This document shows, piece after piece, positions 40,567-53,011 of a stretch of DNA of 64,000 nucleotides. The stretch comes from Monocercomonoides exilis (Eukaryota > Preaxostyla > Oxymonadida > Polymastigidae). The stretch is taken from the NCBI GenBank assembly GCA_001643675.2, contig LSRY02000047.1, positions 124,001-188,000 of the forward strand, read 5' to 3'. The notes under the pieces were generated by a model, which was given only the letters and a program-made list of their open reading frames with translations, made no database searches and had not been told where the DNA came from. Position 1 is the stretch's first letter. Each line of letters begins with the position of its first letter. The position numbers and the translations under genes are program-made.

Positions 40567-43500
40567 TCAATACTTTGAGCGAATTTTTAATTGAAGTGAA
40601 TCTAAATAATCTTCAAACGACGCCCATACATCAGTGGTGGGAGTCTGATCATTACTAGAAAAATCATTTTGTTGTTGTTGTTGTTGCGTCTGTTGCTGCT
40701 CATCTTGCTTGTTCAAAGAAGGTTTCCACCAGCCAAACATATTTTTCACTCCCTTTGCCACTGCCCCCGACAACCCAAACGTTACAGCATTCATTCCCTT
40801 CCCCAACCACCCCAATCCAATCGGAAGCACCCCTCCTTTCCCCTCTTTCTCTTCCTCCCCCTTCTTCTTCCCTCCCTTCTTCCCCCACCTGCCCCCTTTC
40901 TCCCCTTCCCTCAAAAGCATATCCAGTTTCTCTCTCTCGGACAAAATCGGCCGCGTCGGAGAAATTCGGACCAAACGAGAAAGCAGAAAACGCTCTGAAT
41001 TTGTGCCCGGGATGATCCAGCGGAAGCGCGGAGGGAACACACGGCCTCTGCACAGCAGCCTGGCTGTGTTGTGCAAAGAGACGCTGGAGCGGATGATTTC
41101 GCGGCAGAAGAGGAAAGGGTAGTGCTGGGGGGTGAGGAGGAGTGGGGTCCAGGTGAAGGGAGAGGAGGAGGAGGAAGAAGAAGAAGGCAAAGGTTGATTG
41201 CCATCAGCAGCAGCAGCAGCAGTTGTGCTAGTAGCAATGGAAGTGCCTTTGTTGAGGTTATATTCAGACAGAGAAGCATCAGATGAATCACTCATGTCAC
41301 CTTCAACTTCTGCTTCTGCTTCTGCATCATCATCATCGTAATCATAAGCATCATCATTGTCATCTTCTTCTTTATTTCCACTTTCATCTTCAACAGCATT
41401 TTCACTTCCTCCTTTATTTCTGCTGCCATTTTGTTTCGTTCCCTTCTTCTTCTTCTTCTTCTTCCCCTTCTCCTTCCTGTTCTTCTCCCTTTCCCTTTCC
41501 CTCTCCTTCTCCTTCCTCTCCCTCATCCTCCTCCTCCTCTCCCTCCTCCTCCTCTCCTCGTCCGCCCTCAGCAGCATCATCTGCTGTCTCCTCAGCTGAA
41601 TCGCATTCACCTTCTCCATCAGTTTCCCTGTCCTCCTCACCGCCCCGCCCAGCCACAGAAGGATTTCGCTGCCTTCGTCGATGATGGCGTCGCTGTGGAT
41701 GTCGAGCGCTTCGAACGACGCCAGCTGCTCTGTGACACTCAGACGCACACACACACGCTGCGTGAGGGTGTGGACGGGGCAGGTGGGGAGAGGAGGAGGG
41801 GGGGAGGAAGAGGAGGAAGAAGAAGAATGAGAAGAAGAAGAAGAAGAAGAAGAAGATGATGATGATGACGAAGATAACAAATTAGCATTTTCTTGAGCAT
41901 AGTTTCTTATTTGACTGAAAGGAAATCCTTGTTTCAAGCCAAACCCATCTTCACTTTGTGAAGAAGAAGAAGAAGAAGAAGAAGAAGAAGAAGATGTTTG
42001 ACTCATTCCAGACGCCAACACTGACGAAAACATTCGTTGTGGAAGGATATTTTCATTTCTTTGATTGTTTTTCAATTGTTTATTTGAACTTATTAATGAA
42101 TCATTTTCTGTGTTAGAAACAATTTTCTGCCGAACTGGAATGGATTGCCTATAAAAATGCGATGCTAACCACGATGGATCATTCCACCGCTGTTTTGCTT
42201 GATTCATTCGTTTTGCTGCTTCTTTCCTTTTCTCAGTGATTTTTGAACTCGTTTTGCTTCCTCTTCCAACAGAAGATGATGAAATAGATAAAGAAGAACA
42301 AACATATCCTTCTGTATTTTCTTTTCCTTTTCCACGTTCTTCTTCTTCTTCTTCTTCATATTTTTCTTTCTCATCTTCTCCCTCTTCTTCTTTCTCTTCC
42401 TTTTCTCCATCTTCACCATTTCTTTCATTCTCTCCATTCTGCTCCACAAACCACCTCATCTCCCTCTCCTCCTCCCCCATCCTCCCCATCATCCACTCCT
42501 CTTTCTCCTCAATCGTCAGCCTCCCCGCCCCAAAATCTGCTCCCGGGTGGCAGCTCTCCATCGCCACAGCCACTTCCCCTTCTTCATCGCCCACCCGATA
42601 CATCCTCGGCAGAAGCACCCTCTCTGCTACACCTTCTTCCCCATCCACAAACAGCATCCGCTCAAACTGCTTCTCGTCCTCGCTCCCTTGCTTCACCCCA
42701 GCCACCCTGCTCCGTCCAATGCAGAACAGCAGAAAGGGTACTATCTTCATAAAAGGGAACAACGTATGCACACGCGCCACGGGGAGTGCGAGGGAAAGCT
42801 GATCAACAGGCAGAAGACGGCCAAACATGAATGTGGGTGAGCGGTTGAAGAGGTCTTTGAAAGAAGAAGGGAAGCGACTCCGCCCGCCACGGCGCTCCCA
42901 CAGCTGCAGGGCGGAGGATGGGATTGTTCGGGTGTCGGAGAAAGAAGAAGAAGAAGAGGAGGAGGAGGAGGAAGAAGAAGAAGAAGATGATGATGAAGAA
43001 GCAGATACAAGCAATGCTGCTGAGTAGTTTGATGGGAGCAGCTCAGAAAAAGCAGATTGGATGAAAGAAAGAAGAAGCGAGTCGATTCGTGCGACCAGCT
43101 CGTTTGTGCGGAGTTTGATTGAATAAGAAGGGAGATAAACAGAATGGAAAGGGCGCTCAATGATGTGATAGAAACCAGAGGAAGAGATGTGGATGCGGGG
43201 GTGGCGGAGGAGGGAGATGGAAGAGGAAGAGGAAGAAGAGGAAGAAGAGGAGGAATAAATTGAACGTGAAGAACGAGAAGAAGAGGAAGAAGATGAAGGC
43301 GATATAATTTTATTGTAAAGTGCAGTAACATTCGGGTTAATGCAATGATTTCCGATTTTGTTAAGAAAGTCTCCGTCATGCTGCGATTTGAATAAATAAG
43401 CGCCTTTTTCGTCTTCTTCTTCTTCCTCTGCTGACTCCAACGCCAACACATCTCCACTATCATCATCGTCTCCATCATCTTCATCATCATCGCTATCATT

Positions 43501-46500
43501 ATCATCATCATCATCATCTTCTCTTTCTCCATTCACTTTGTGTTTTCTGTTATTTCTTCTGTTGCCGTTCCCACTCTCTAAACTCCTATTTCCACTTTGT
43601 GTGTTCATCCTTCCAGTTAAAATTCCTCCTCTCCCTCCTTTTTGCCTGTTTTGCTTGTTAACACCAGAAGAAGAAGAGGAGGAAGAAGAAGGATCAAGAA
43701 GAAGAGAATTGAGTGAAGGAGATTCAGACAGAAGATGAGCAACGCTTTGATCAACTGATACTGGCACATCAGACGATGAACGAATACTTGCAGAAGAAGA
43801 AGAAGAAATAGAAGAAGAAGAAGAAGAGGAAGAAGAAGAAGGCAATGAAGAAGAATTCTCCACTCCAACACCTATCCCACCCCCTCCATACCCTCTCCTG
43901 CCCCTCTTCCCTTTCTCCGGGTCTTCCATTGCCACAAACGAGAAAGCCGGCGAATACAGCGACGCCACAAAGCTCCTCACAATCCCCACAGCCGTCGCCA
44001 TCGGCGCAATGTGATTGACACACGTGTCCACCGACTTCACCACAGGAACCGAAAAATTTCGCACTTTCACCACTCTCTTGTTGCTCTGCGCTGAAATGTA
44101 AGACAGAGCCACTTGCAGTGTGCATTGTGTCGGGTTCAGAACGGCCTCTCTTCGGATCGTGTCTGATAGGACGATCTCGTCAAAGTGCTTGTCTCGCTTC
44201 CGCTGGTCAAACAAAAGCTCAAATTCTTCATCCAGAAACTCCCGCTGCCGCTGCCGCTCGGCTTCAATGCGTTTTCTTTCTTCTTCTTCTCTTTCTCTTT
44301 CTCTTTGTATTTCTCTTTCTCTTTCTTTCTCTCTTTCCATTTCTCTTTCTCTTTCTTCTTCTTTCTCTTTCATCATTTGTTCTTCATTGTTTTCTTTGTT
44401 TGTGTCAAGAGATGAAGAAGCAACAGAAGGAACAACAGAAATTGCACTGTCTGCCTCTGTGTCTCGTGGAAGATTCATATCCACTTCAGATTTAACTCCA
44501 ACTTCAGAAGAAGAAGAAGATGATGATGAGGAAGAAGAAGAAGAAGATGATGATGAAATGGAAGAAGAAGAAGAAGAAAAAGGAATAAAAGAAGAAGAAG
44601 AACTTGATGACGATGATGATGACAAATACGTTTGTGATGATGATGCTAAAGGAGAAGGAGGTTGACAAACTTCCATTTCATTCTGGTTATGTGTCTGTTG
44701 AAGGGAATCAAGCTGAAGCTGCTGAGAAGGTTCTAACGAAGTGTGATAGTCTGCTTTTGATTCAGAATTCTGTAGAGAAGAAGAAAAAGGAGGAGAAAAA
44801 GGAGGATTGGAAGAAGAAGAAGAAGAAGAAGAAGAAGAAGAAGATGTGATAACATTATTCTTTTCCTCTTTACCTTCAATGTTATTTGTTTCTCTATGTG
44901 TTGATTCCAAAGAAGGCGCAGAAATATCAGAAATATCAGAAGCAGAAGCAGAAGAAGAAGAAGTGAGGATGTTTGAAGTGATAGAAAGTGGCTCATCGAG
45001 TTGTGGAGTGGGTGGACCGTGTGCAAGATGAGATGGAAGAGAAGGAGAAGAAGAGGAAGAAGAAGAAGATGATGAAGTGGAAGAAGAAGACGAAGAAACA
45101 GATTGATCTTTTCTTCTTGTCGAGCGATGAAGCGGAGAAGAAGGCGAATGCTGAAGCGATGAATGAGATGCAGAAGAAGCAAGGTGCCTGGCAAGAGGAG
45201 GGGAAGGAGGAAAAGTTGAGACAGAACTTTGGAGTGAATTGCCAGCGGGGGAAGAAAGAAGAGGAAGGGTGGCGATGGAAGAAGAGGAAGAGCGGTGGAG
45301 ACGAGGAGAACTGGAGCTTTTGGAGAGAGAAGTGGGAGAGTGGGGGAAGGAAGGAGAGGAAGAGGAAGAAGAAGATGCTGAAGGTATAACAGAAGTAGCT
45401 ATTTCATTATTTCCTGGTTGTATTTGTGACTTATCAATTTCTTCATCACCATCATCAAAATGAGCATCTTTTTTCCCTTCTTCATTCTCTTGCAAAGGCT
45501 CCGGTTTCTCACAAACTTCTTCCATTTCCTCTGCTTCTGCTGCCTCTTTCTGTGGCTCTTCTTCAAACACCCCAAAATCATCTGCCACTTCACAATTATC
45601 CTTGTTTTGACTGTTTTGACTGTTTTTGCTGTTTATTTGATTGTTTTCTTCTTCTTCTTCCCCAGCCATCCAAAGTGCTTCATCTGCATAGAAACCTCCA
45701 TTTCCATTGCCTTCTTCATCATCCTCATCCTCCTCATCTTCTTCTTCCTCATCATCATCAAACTCATCAAACCCGTCCCCTTTCCCATTCCCATTCCCAC
45801 TCCCTCCACCCTTCCCCTCCCTCTTCCTCCTCCTCCTCATCTGCCTCCTCCCGTACTCCTCCATCAGCATCTCCATCTCACTCGCTGTAGACGTCGACGA
45901 CGAATCGTCTGCATCCAAATACGGATGGCTGAACTGCCTCTGCCGCTGCCTCCACATCTCCCTCGCCTGCCGCTGCCTCTCCCTCCGCTTCTTCAGCCGC
46001 CTCAAATTCTGTGCATTGATAAACTGCATCGAATAATACCTTCCAGAGTCCAAGCTGGGAGCCTGCGACTGCACAGAAAGAGTGAGCTCTGTGTTTCTGT
46101 GCAAAGAGAGCAGAGAAACAAGCGCCACGCTTTTGTCAACAGACAGCTTCTGCTTCAGCAAACAGCCCCCGCCTCCACTGCCCACAATCTGTGTGATGCC
46201 GAAGGGAGGAGAAACACGAATGAGGAGGCGGGCAGAGAAGCCGAGCAAAGAACGGCGGAGGAGAAAGACCAGCTGCTCAGTGAGGAGGGAGCGAGAGAGG
46301 CTGGCGCTGCGGAGGAGGACGGAGGGCTTGCAGTATTGCTGGAGGAAGGAGAGGGAGAAAGATGGGGGTGAAGAAGAAGAAGAAGAAGAGGATGTTTGTG
46401 ATGATCCTTGAAATGAAGAAGAGGATGAGGAGGAAGAGTTTGAAATGCCAGTTGATCGAGAGGAAGAAGAAGAAGAAGAAGATTGAAGTGCTTCTGAAGT

Positions 46501-49499
46501 GTTAACATTCTTCTGTTGCTGTAGTTGTTGTGCCCTCACAATCTGTGCCTGTAACTGTGCTGTGTATGAAATGACTGCATCCAACGCCGCATCTTCCTCT
46601 TCTGTCTTGTTTCCCATCCCTTTCTCTCCTCTTCCCCTTTCTCCTTCTTTCCCTCTCTCTTTCTCTTTTATCTTCCCCTTTCCTTTCACATTCACCCCAA
46701 CCCCCTTCTTCGCTTTCCCCATCTCCTTCTCCTTCCCTTTCCCCCTCAGCTCCACTTTCTTCCTCTCCCACTCTCTTTCCTTGTCCAGTTCTTTCTTCCA
46801 CTCCACATTCATCCCCAGCCCCTTCTGCTCTTCTTCCTCCATCTCCAGCTTCTCATAGTCCAACCGCACAATCTCATCACTCGAAGATAGCAGAACAATC
46901 CGTCCTTCGCAGTTCGAGTGGAGAAAACGAAGCGTTGGCAAGCCAAAATCCTTGTTCCCCACACAAAACACATTGAGGGAGATTCCAAGCTTCGATGCAC
47001 GCAGACCCAGGCTGTGGTAGAATGTGACGGAGAGAGGAGAGAAACGAGAGAAAGGGGCAGGAGCGTTGGTGGGGATGAGGAGGACGGCAGAGGCTGAGGA
47101 GGAGGAAGAAGAAGAAGAAGAAGAAGAGATGGGAGAAGAAGAAAAAGAAGAAGAGGAATATGGATTGGGGAGAGGAGAAGGAGATGTCTGAGTTGATTGA
47201 GATGGTTGAGATGGATGAGGTGATTGTGATGCAGTGGATGAATTGGGTGAATTGGGTGTGGGTTGTGAGTGTTGTGAAGAGGGAATAAGAGAAGAAGAAG
47301 AAGAAGAAGAAGCAGAAGCAGAAGCAGAAGCAGAAGAAGAGGAGGAGGAAGAGGAAGAAGATGGAGGAAGAAGCTGTTGATGTGAAGAGGATGAGATAGC
47401 GACAGAAGTTGAATTATCATTGTTCATAACAGAAGCATTTGAAGTGATCACAGAAGAAGAAGAAGAAGAAGAAGAAGATGTTGACGTTGTTGTGGCAAGC
47501 CCTTCAATAAGCGTCGGATCCAAAATCCTTCCTTCAGCTCCTCCTTTTCCTTCCTTTCCTTTCTGTTTGTTTTGTGTCTTCATCATCTTTCTCGGAAGTC
47601 TGATCGGATTTGCTCTTTTCACCACATCCGTCTTCACTCTCTTTTTTCTCCTTCGCTTCGTCTTCATCTTCATCTCCCCATCTTCAAAGACCCAATACTT
47701 CCCTTCTCTCCCATTGTCAGAATCTGACTCATCATACATCCCACCCCCACCCCCACCCATACCCCCAGCGCCTTTCTTCTTCGGCTTCTTTATTCCCATT
47801 GCTTCGCTGTCAATCTCCCCACTCCTCACAATCACATCATCAACAACATCTTCTTCCTCTTCATCGTCTGCTTCGCTATCATAATCATATTCATCATCAC
47901 CTTCTTCTTTTCCTTTCCCTCCTCCATCAACCCCATCACGCCCATTTTTCCCTGCTTTGCCTCTCAGCGCTGCCTTTTCCTTCTCCATCACTTTAACCTC
48001 CTTTCTCCACTTCTCTCTCTCCAGCTGCTCTTCTTCTCTCCTCTTCTTCTCCTCTTTCCTCTTCTCCACAATCCGCAGCCACTCGGGATCATCTATCGCA
48101 TACCCTTTCACCGGCGTCGTTGTCCGGATCGTGCCACACACAGACCCCACACCAAAATTCGGGGCGCCTGCTGTAAACAGAAGCAGCGTGCCCCTCCTCA
48201 GCCGCTGCGGATGGAATGAAGGAGTATTTTTGAATGTGGGAGGTGGAGGGATAACGCGAGAAGAATTCCCAGTTTCCTGCAGCTTCTCCCATTCTGCTAG
48301 TTTCTGGCTTCGCATGCGCTCTTTCCACTCGTCGACAGGTGTCACTGAGATGAGCGGGGCGACATTTGGATTTGTGAGCACAAAATCAGACAGAACATAA
48401 TACGCATCAATAACATCCAGTGCAAGCACAAGAGCATTTCCAGTGCACCGCCACTGCATCTTTTGGCTGCTTTCCTCAGAATCTGCCAGGCGGATGCAAT
48501 CCATTACAGCAGCGGAGACACACTCAGCAGCAAAGGGCAGAGAAATGAAGAAGTCGGAGATTGACTGGCAGATATGGAGAACGAGGGGAGAGAGGAAGGA
48601 CGAGGCCGACGAAGACTCCAGCGGAGGAAGCAGAGGCACGTCTGGCGGACGCGGTGGAAAGTCGATTGACAAAAAGCCGTCTGCATGCTTGGTGATGAAG
48701 GAGCCTGCTGCTACAAGTTGCTGAGTAGACACCTGCTGGAGAAGATGATACGGATATGTTGATCGGAACGTGGTGAAATCTCGTGAAGTGAACTCAACAA
48801 ATGGAGGAGAAAATCCATCGGCAGATTGCTCATATTGCTTTGGAGAAAACTTTCCGAGCTGATAAAGCCTCACATGTTCTCCGAATGAAAGAAGAGCAAC
48901 TTTTGTATGAAGCTGTAAACTGTTCATTGACTTCAAAATGGAAACTAATATGTTTCTTAATTCGGATGCTTTTAATGTGAGATCGATTACGTACACTACC
49001 AATGGAGAATATCCTGGCGTTGAAGGAGAATGAGAAATTCTTTGCAGAAATGGAGGAAGAACGCATTCAAAAGAAGAAGAGGTTAATTCTTCATAATCTC
49101 TGGCAATTTGATTAGAAACTTTTCTTTTTGTTTGGGGATCTAGATTTTTTAAGATTTGACGAGAATGAGGAAGTGAATTGATACATTTACAGAAAACACA
49201 TTCCCATTTGTGAGGTGGAAGCTTTTGTTCTGGTTCAGCATCTCCTAGCGGTTTATAAAATTTTAATAATCAGAAATAAAATAATGACATCGTCAGTTTG
49301 GTTATATGTCAAACAAACCTCTTTGTTTATGAGGTTGAGCATAAAAAGCTCCACAGTACTTACATCGAAGGGGTTTTCTTCCCTTAATCTTGCAGCATGA
49401 GCTTTCTGTAAGATTTTCAGTTCTAAGAAATACGTGATGAGGCCCTAAATGGCTCAGAGCCCCAAAAGAATGATCCGAACAAAAAATCCCCGAAAACAT
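40567..49499 (-). CDS. SEC24: SEC24-like COPII coat protein with massive low-complexity insertions, 2952 aa
   Basis: SEC24 is the cargo-selecting subunit of the COPII coat on ER exit sites. Exons: 49499-49319 and 49244-40567 (intron donor gtttgt, 74 bp). The zinc finger is C46-x2-C49 (RCKYCGAF) and C76-x2-C79 (WECVFC), reconstructed across the intron. The trunk starts VVYVIDLTLKASELRN and includes TKVALLSFGEHVRLY. The beta-sandwich part contains LLGFSARLLIRVSPPFGI and, far downstream, LQVALSYISAQSNKRVVKV then SVPVVKSVDTCVNHIAPM, a pattern closer to SEC24 than SEC23. The helical and gelsolin parts follow (LLPRMYRVG, SEILLWLGGAV). Hundreds of Ser, Glu/Asp and Lys residues separate these blocks, so the protein is about three times the usual length. 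No stop interrupts the 8.7-kb exon. Confidence 0.85.
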
Positions 49500-49566
49500 C
49501 AAATAAGTTCTGGTAAAGATCTAAAAAGATTTTTTCAAAAATCATTGATAATTTTGTATATGCTGA
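49500..49566. promoter_or_regulatory. 67-bp divergent promoter, SEC24-like / Rpp21-like
   Basis: Only 67 bases separate the start codons of the leftward SEC24-like gene and the rightward zinc-protein gene. Transcription in both directions must start within this stretch or inside the genes, implying very short 5' UTRs or a shared bidirectional promoter. The stretch is T-rich with no motif I can name. Confidence 0.5.
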
Positions 49567-52434
49567 ATGACAGAATGCGACAAAGAAAAAAATCGCTTGC
49601 AATATTTATTTAAGATTGCTTGCTCAGCTCCAAACGATGCATCTCGCGTTTACAATGAAAAATTTCAATCATTTTTATCTTTTTTCCATCTTTCGTTGTC
49701 AACGAAGCAAAACGACAAACCATTGTTTCCTCAATGGCAAAAATCATCATTATCAACGCATGCTTATTGCAAACTATGCCATTCGATGCTTGTTCCAAAA
49801 CGCAATTGCGATTTATGCTTTTCAAATAACTCTCGAAGCACAGATAAAAAATCTCAAAATAAACGTGATAAATCAGAGTTTTATGTGACTTGTCTTCTCT
49901 GCGGTGAAAAGACATTAGACATTGAAATGAATAAAAATGTTTCCAAACATCTTCGAGAAGAATGGATGAAAGCTCTTCGCGAGCAGGAAGAACGAGACAA
50001 GCGACAAAGCATCACACAACAAGCATCTGATGAATTTATACCACTTTTTAAAGATATTTCACCTGATCCTATCGATGCACCAATTCAACATCTTCCACAG
50101 TTCAAACCTGAACCTGTTAATATGTCTGTTCCAACAGAACAAAAAAATGATCCAATTGAACTATCTTCTGCTCTGAAAACAGCAGAACCCGGAAAATCGC
50201 TGTGGGAATCAAGCGGTTCAGCAGATGAAATGTTGTCTCTGATGGGGGGGTTGTTTGCGGCTTTTGGAGGTTTTTCAGAGCCATTGCCCGTTTCGTCTTC
50301 AATTACACCAGCAGCACAACCAACGGCCACTTCCACTGAACAGGATATGAAATCGAAGCAACCTCTTGATTCAGCGACTGATGCTCAGTCATCTAATAAC
50401 TCAGAAACTATTATGGTGAATAGTATCTTGCCTCAGCTATTTTCACAGCAATTGAATGAAAAGGAATCAACAAATCAACTTCCTATTCAGCCATCAACTT
50501 CTTCTTCTCCTTCACCTTCAATAACTTCATCGCAATCTTCTCTTTCACAGGATCAAAAAGAGCAGGAACAAAGCAAAAACCCTTTGATTTCTTCTCAGAT
50601 TCAGTTATCTTCACCTTCACTCAATCAAGTTGATGAATCTATTAACAGTCAGAATTCCTCAACAACCACTATTCCATTGGCATCAGAAGAAAGCATCAGA
50701 AAAGAAGAAATAGAAAAAGATGCTAATGATCAACAAAATTCTGCTTTAACATCCACAGTCCAGTCAGAAGAGATAGCAGTTTCAAAAACAATATCAGAAG
50801 AAGAATCTTCACACATTACCAAGGTTAACCAACAAACTTCTAATAAGGAGCATTCTCTTCTGTCTGACTCAGAAAGCAAAGCAAACTCTTCAAAAACTGA
50901 TGGCTCAATGTCATTTTTACCCACACCTTCAAAAGATGCTAATGAGATTGTAATAACATCAACGGACAGCCGAAATAACTTATCTTCCAATAGCGCCATT
51001 GAAATTGATAACCATCAAACACATTCACCACAAAGCCTCAATGAAATTGCATCTGAATTGAACCCTGAGGCTTCATTACCATCTGAATCAACCACAACTT
51101 CCTCATCCTCATCCTTTTCTTCATTGCAAACCTCATCTATCTCTGCTTCAGAAGCAACTGATTGTGCTTCTTCTATTTCAGGCGCTTCCTCTTCTGCACA
51201 ATCAAATGATATTGTTCAGGATACGATAAATGCAACTTCTTCATCTTCTACCTCTTCATCTTCATCCGAATCAATGAACAATAGCTTATCACCCGAAACC
51301 CAAACTCTTTCCTCTTCTTCAACAACAGAAACATCATCATCTTTAACAACAACAACAAATTCTTCCACTTCTACCTCACCTTCTGCTTCTTCTTCTTCAC
51401 CTTCTTCTTCTTCTTCACCTTCTTCTTCTTCCCCATCTCAAATGGACAGCCTTGCTGGCGTTCTCTCTTCTCTTCCTCAGTCCGTCATTTCATACATCTC
51501 TGCTCTTTCCCCCGAACAGCTCAAAGTTGTTCTCGATCCACATTTTCTCAATTCTCTTGTCGCAAAGCAAGCTTCTCTGTCTAATGGAAGCACAACTGAT
51601 AATTCCCATATGGCATCTGCAAATTCTTTGGTTCCTTCTTCTTCGTTAAATACTGCAGATTCGTCTCGGTTGGCTGGGTTTGCTTCGTCCCCATCAGTCA
51701 TGCAACAGTCAAATACAGTTCCTTCTTCGTCATTATCATTTCCTTCTTCACCTTCTTCTTCCTCTTCCTCTTCCAATCCGATTCACAATCCTTATCCCTC
51801 CCACCAGCCATTTCATTTGCCACAAGCCTCGTTCCAGACAGCCAGCGGAAAGAGAACGCAGATCAAAGGAGAAAGCGGCTATTATTATACAACAAATAGG
51901 GTTGATGGCTCATTAACTCCATTTCGTGCTGATGATGATGATGATGGCGGCGATGATGATGCAAAAAGAATGGAAAAGGACATGGACTATTCAAAACCAG
52001 GAAAGAGGAAGAGGAAGAAATTTGCAAACAAGTCGGATAATCAGATGAATGATGAAGAGAAAGAAGAGCAAAATGAACAATCTTTTAATTCAAAGAAATT
52101 CACACAGAATCAAACGAAAAACAAGAGCAATGCTTTTGAGCAGAAAAACTCAAAAAAGAAGCAATCTGAACAAAAACAGAAGCAAACTCCTATGCCGAAG
52201 CACAAATCAGGGTTCTCATTCAAAGATGCTGTTGTTGGATCTCACCAGCAGTCATCTTCAAAAAATATGGATGAATCATCTCAATCCGATAACGAGCAAA
52301 AAACTTCTGGAGGCGGTGCATCTTGGATTTTGGAAATGGGCGAAAGAATTGAACAGCAAAAACATAAAAAAGGAACAAGATTTGTTAAACCGTATCAAAA
52401 TTCATTTCACAATTCTCATTTCAACAGAAGATAA
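49567..52434 (+). CDS. Rpp21/Rpr2-like zinc-binding protein with long Ser-rich extension, 955 aa
   Basis: The first 130 residues fit the RNase P/MRP Rpr2-Snm1-Rpp21 type: a helix RLQYLFKIACSAPNDASRVYNEKF, then a zinc ribbon with CKLCHSMLVPKRNCDLC and, after a spacer, VTCLLCGEK. In that family the domain contacts RNA and a partner subunit (Rpp29). An alternative is the related C18orf21/UPF0711 group. The remaining 800 residues are Ser/Gln/Asn/Glu-rich disordered sequence with an acidic DDDDDGGDDD patch, a KRKRKK basic cluster (possible nuclear signal) and a basic C-terminus GTRFVKPYQNSFHNSHFNRR. A typical Rpp21 is under 200 aa. Single exon; the ATG at 49567 precedes the helix. The next gene starts 60 bp downstream. 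Confidence 0.65.
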   Translation: MTECDKEKNRLQYLFKIACSAPNDASRVYNEKFQSFLSFFHLSLSTKQNDKPLFPQWQKSSLSTHAYCKLCHSMLVPKRNCDLCFSNNSRSTDKKSQNKRDKSEFYVTCLLCGEKTLDIEMNKNVSKHLREEWMKALREQEERDKRQSITQQASDEFIPLFKDISPDPIDAPIQHLPQFKPEPVNMSVPTEQKNDPIELSSALKTAEPGKSLWESSGSADEMLSLMGGLFAAFGGFSEPLPVSSSITPAAQPTATSTEQDMKSKQPLDSATDAQSSNNSETIMVNSILPQLFSQQLNEKESTNQLPIQPSTSSSPSPSITSSQSSLSQDQKEQEQSKNPLISSQIQLSSPSLNQVDESINSQNSSTTTIPLASEESIRKEEIEKDANDQQNSALTSTVQSEEIAVSKTISEEESSHITKVNQQTSNKEHSLLSDSESKANSSKTDGSMSFLPTPSKDANEIVITSTDSRNNLSSNSAIEIDNHQTHSPQSLNEIASELNPEASLPSESTTTSSSSSFSSLQTSSISASEATDCASSISGASSSAQSNDIVQDTINATSSSSTSSSSSESMNNSLSPETQTLSSSSTTETSSSLTTTTNSSTSTSPSASSSSPSSSSSPSSSSPSQMDSLAGVLSSLPQSVISYISALSPEQLKVVLDPHFLNSLVAKQASLSNGSTTDNSHMASANSLVPSSSLNTADSSRLAGFASSPSVMQQSNTVPSSSLSFPSSPSSSSSSSNPIHNPYPSHQPFHLPQASFQTASGKRTQIKGESGYYYTTNRVDGSLTPFRADDDDDGGDDDAKRMEKDMDYSKPGKRKRKKFANKSDNQMNDEEKEEQNEQSFNSKKFTQNQTKNKSNAFEQKNSKKKQSEQKQKQTPMPKHKSGFSFKDAVVGSHQQSSSKNMDESSQSDNEQKTSGGGASWILEMGERIEQQKHKKGTRFVKPYQNSFHNSHFNRR

Positions 52435-52494
52435 AAAAAAATATGATCCAACATTCCAGAATAAAAATATTTTATTTGCATTTTATTTTATAAA

Positions 52495-53011
52495 ATGGAT
52501 TTATCAGTTGCATCGTTAGAAACATCAGTTCAAGCGGTTGCAAAAGATGTTTCTGCATTATCTTCAGAATTAGAAAAACAAGCGCTTCCATATTCTTTAA
52601 CTGTATGCAAGAAAATTTTGAAAATTTATTTTTTGAAAATTATTTCTTAGTCAAGCACAGAAGGAATACATACATCGATTCAAAAGTGTTTAAATCGTGC
52701 AGGGAAACTTCGTGAAGATGTTACTCAAATTATGGAGCAAAAGAAAGTATGAAGTTATAATTTGTTGTAATTCACATTTATCTCCATTCAGGAATTATTG
52801 ACACAAATTACGGAAATTGGAAAGCTATCCGAAGCTATTTTTTCTGAACTATATGCGACAATTAATTTTTTGCCAGATGATACACAACTTATGTTTGTCA
52901 TGATATTTAAACAATAAATTTTTCTTCTATTATCGAATTCAAAACATTTTCAGAGAGCGAGGAAATGTACTAAATCAGTTGCAAGAATTACAAAAATCAC
53001 TGCAAAATTGA
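52495..53011 (+). CDS. Small helical (coiled-coil) protein, 120 aa, 4 exons
   Basis: Not recognised; too short in any one exon to be obvious. Exons: 52495-52602, 52651-52746, 52792-52892, 52954-53011, with donors gtatgc, gtatga and gtttgt and phases 0, 0 and 2. The spliced product reads MDLSVASLETSVQAVAKD.., then EGIHTSIQKCLNRAGKL.., ELLTQITEIGKLSEAIF.. and IERGNVLNQLQELQKSLQN. It is almost entirely amphipathic helix with heptad-like leucine and isoleucine spacing and no membrane segment. Size and composition resemble small subunits of coiled-coil complexes (BLOC/BORC, kinetochore or prefoldin-like), but I cannot assign one. Frame continuity over three introns with matching splice signals supports a real gene. 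Confidence 0.75.

Noticed and set aside
40669-48724. Many plus-strand frames opposite the SEC24-like gene
   Set aside because: They are shadows of Ser/Glu triplet repeats read on the other strand. None contains a conserved domain.
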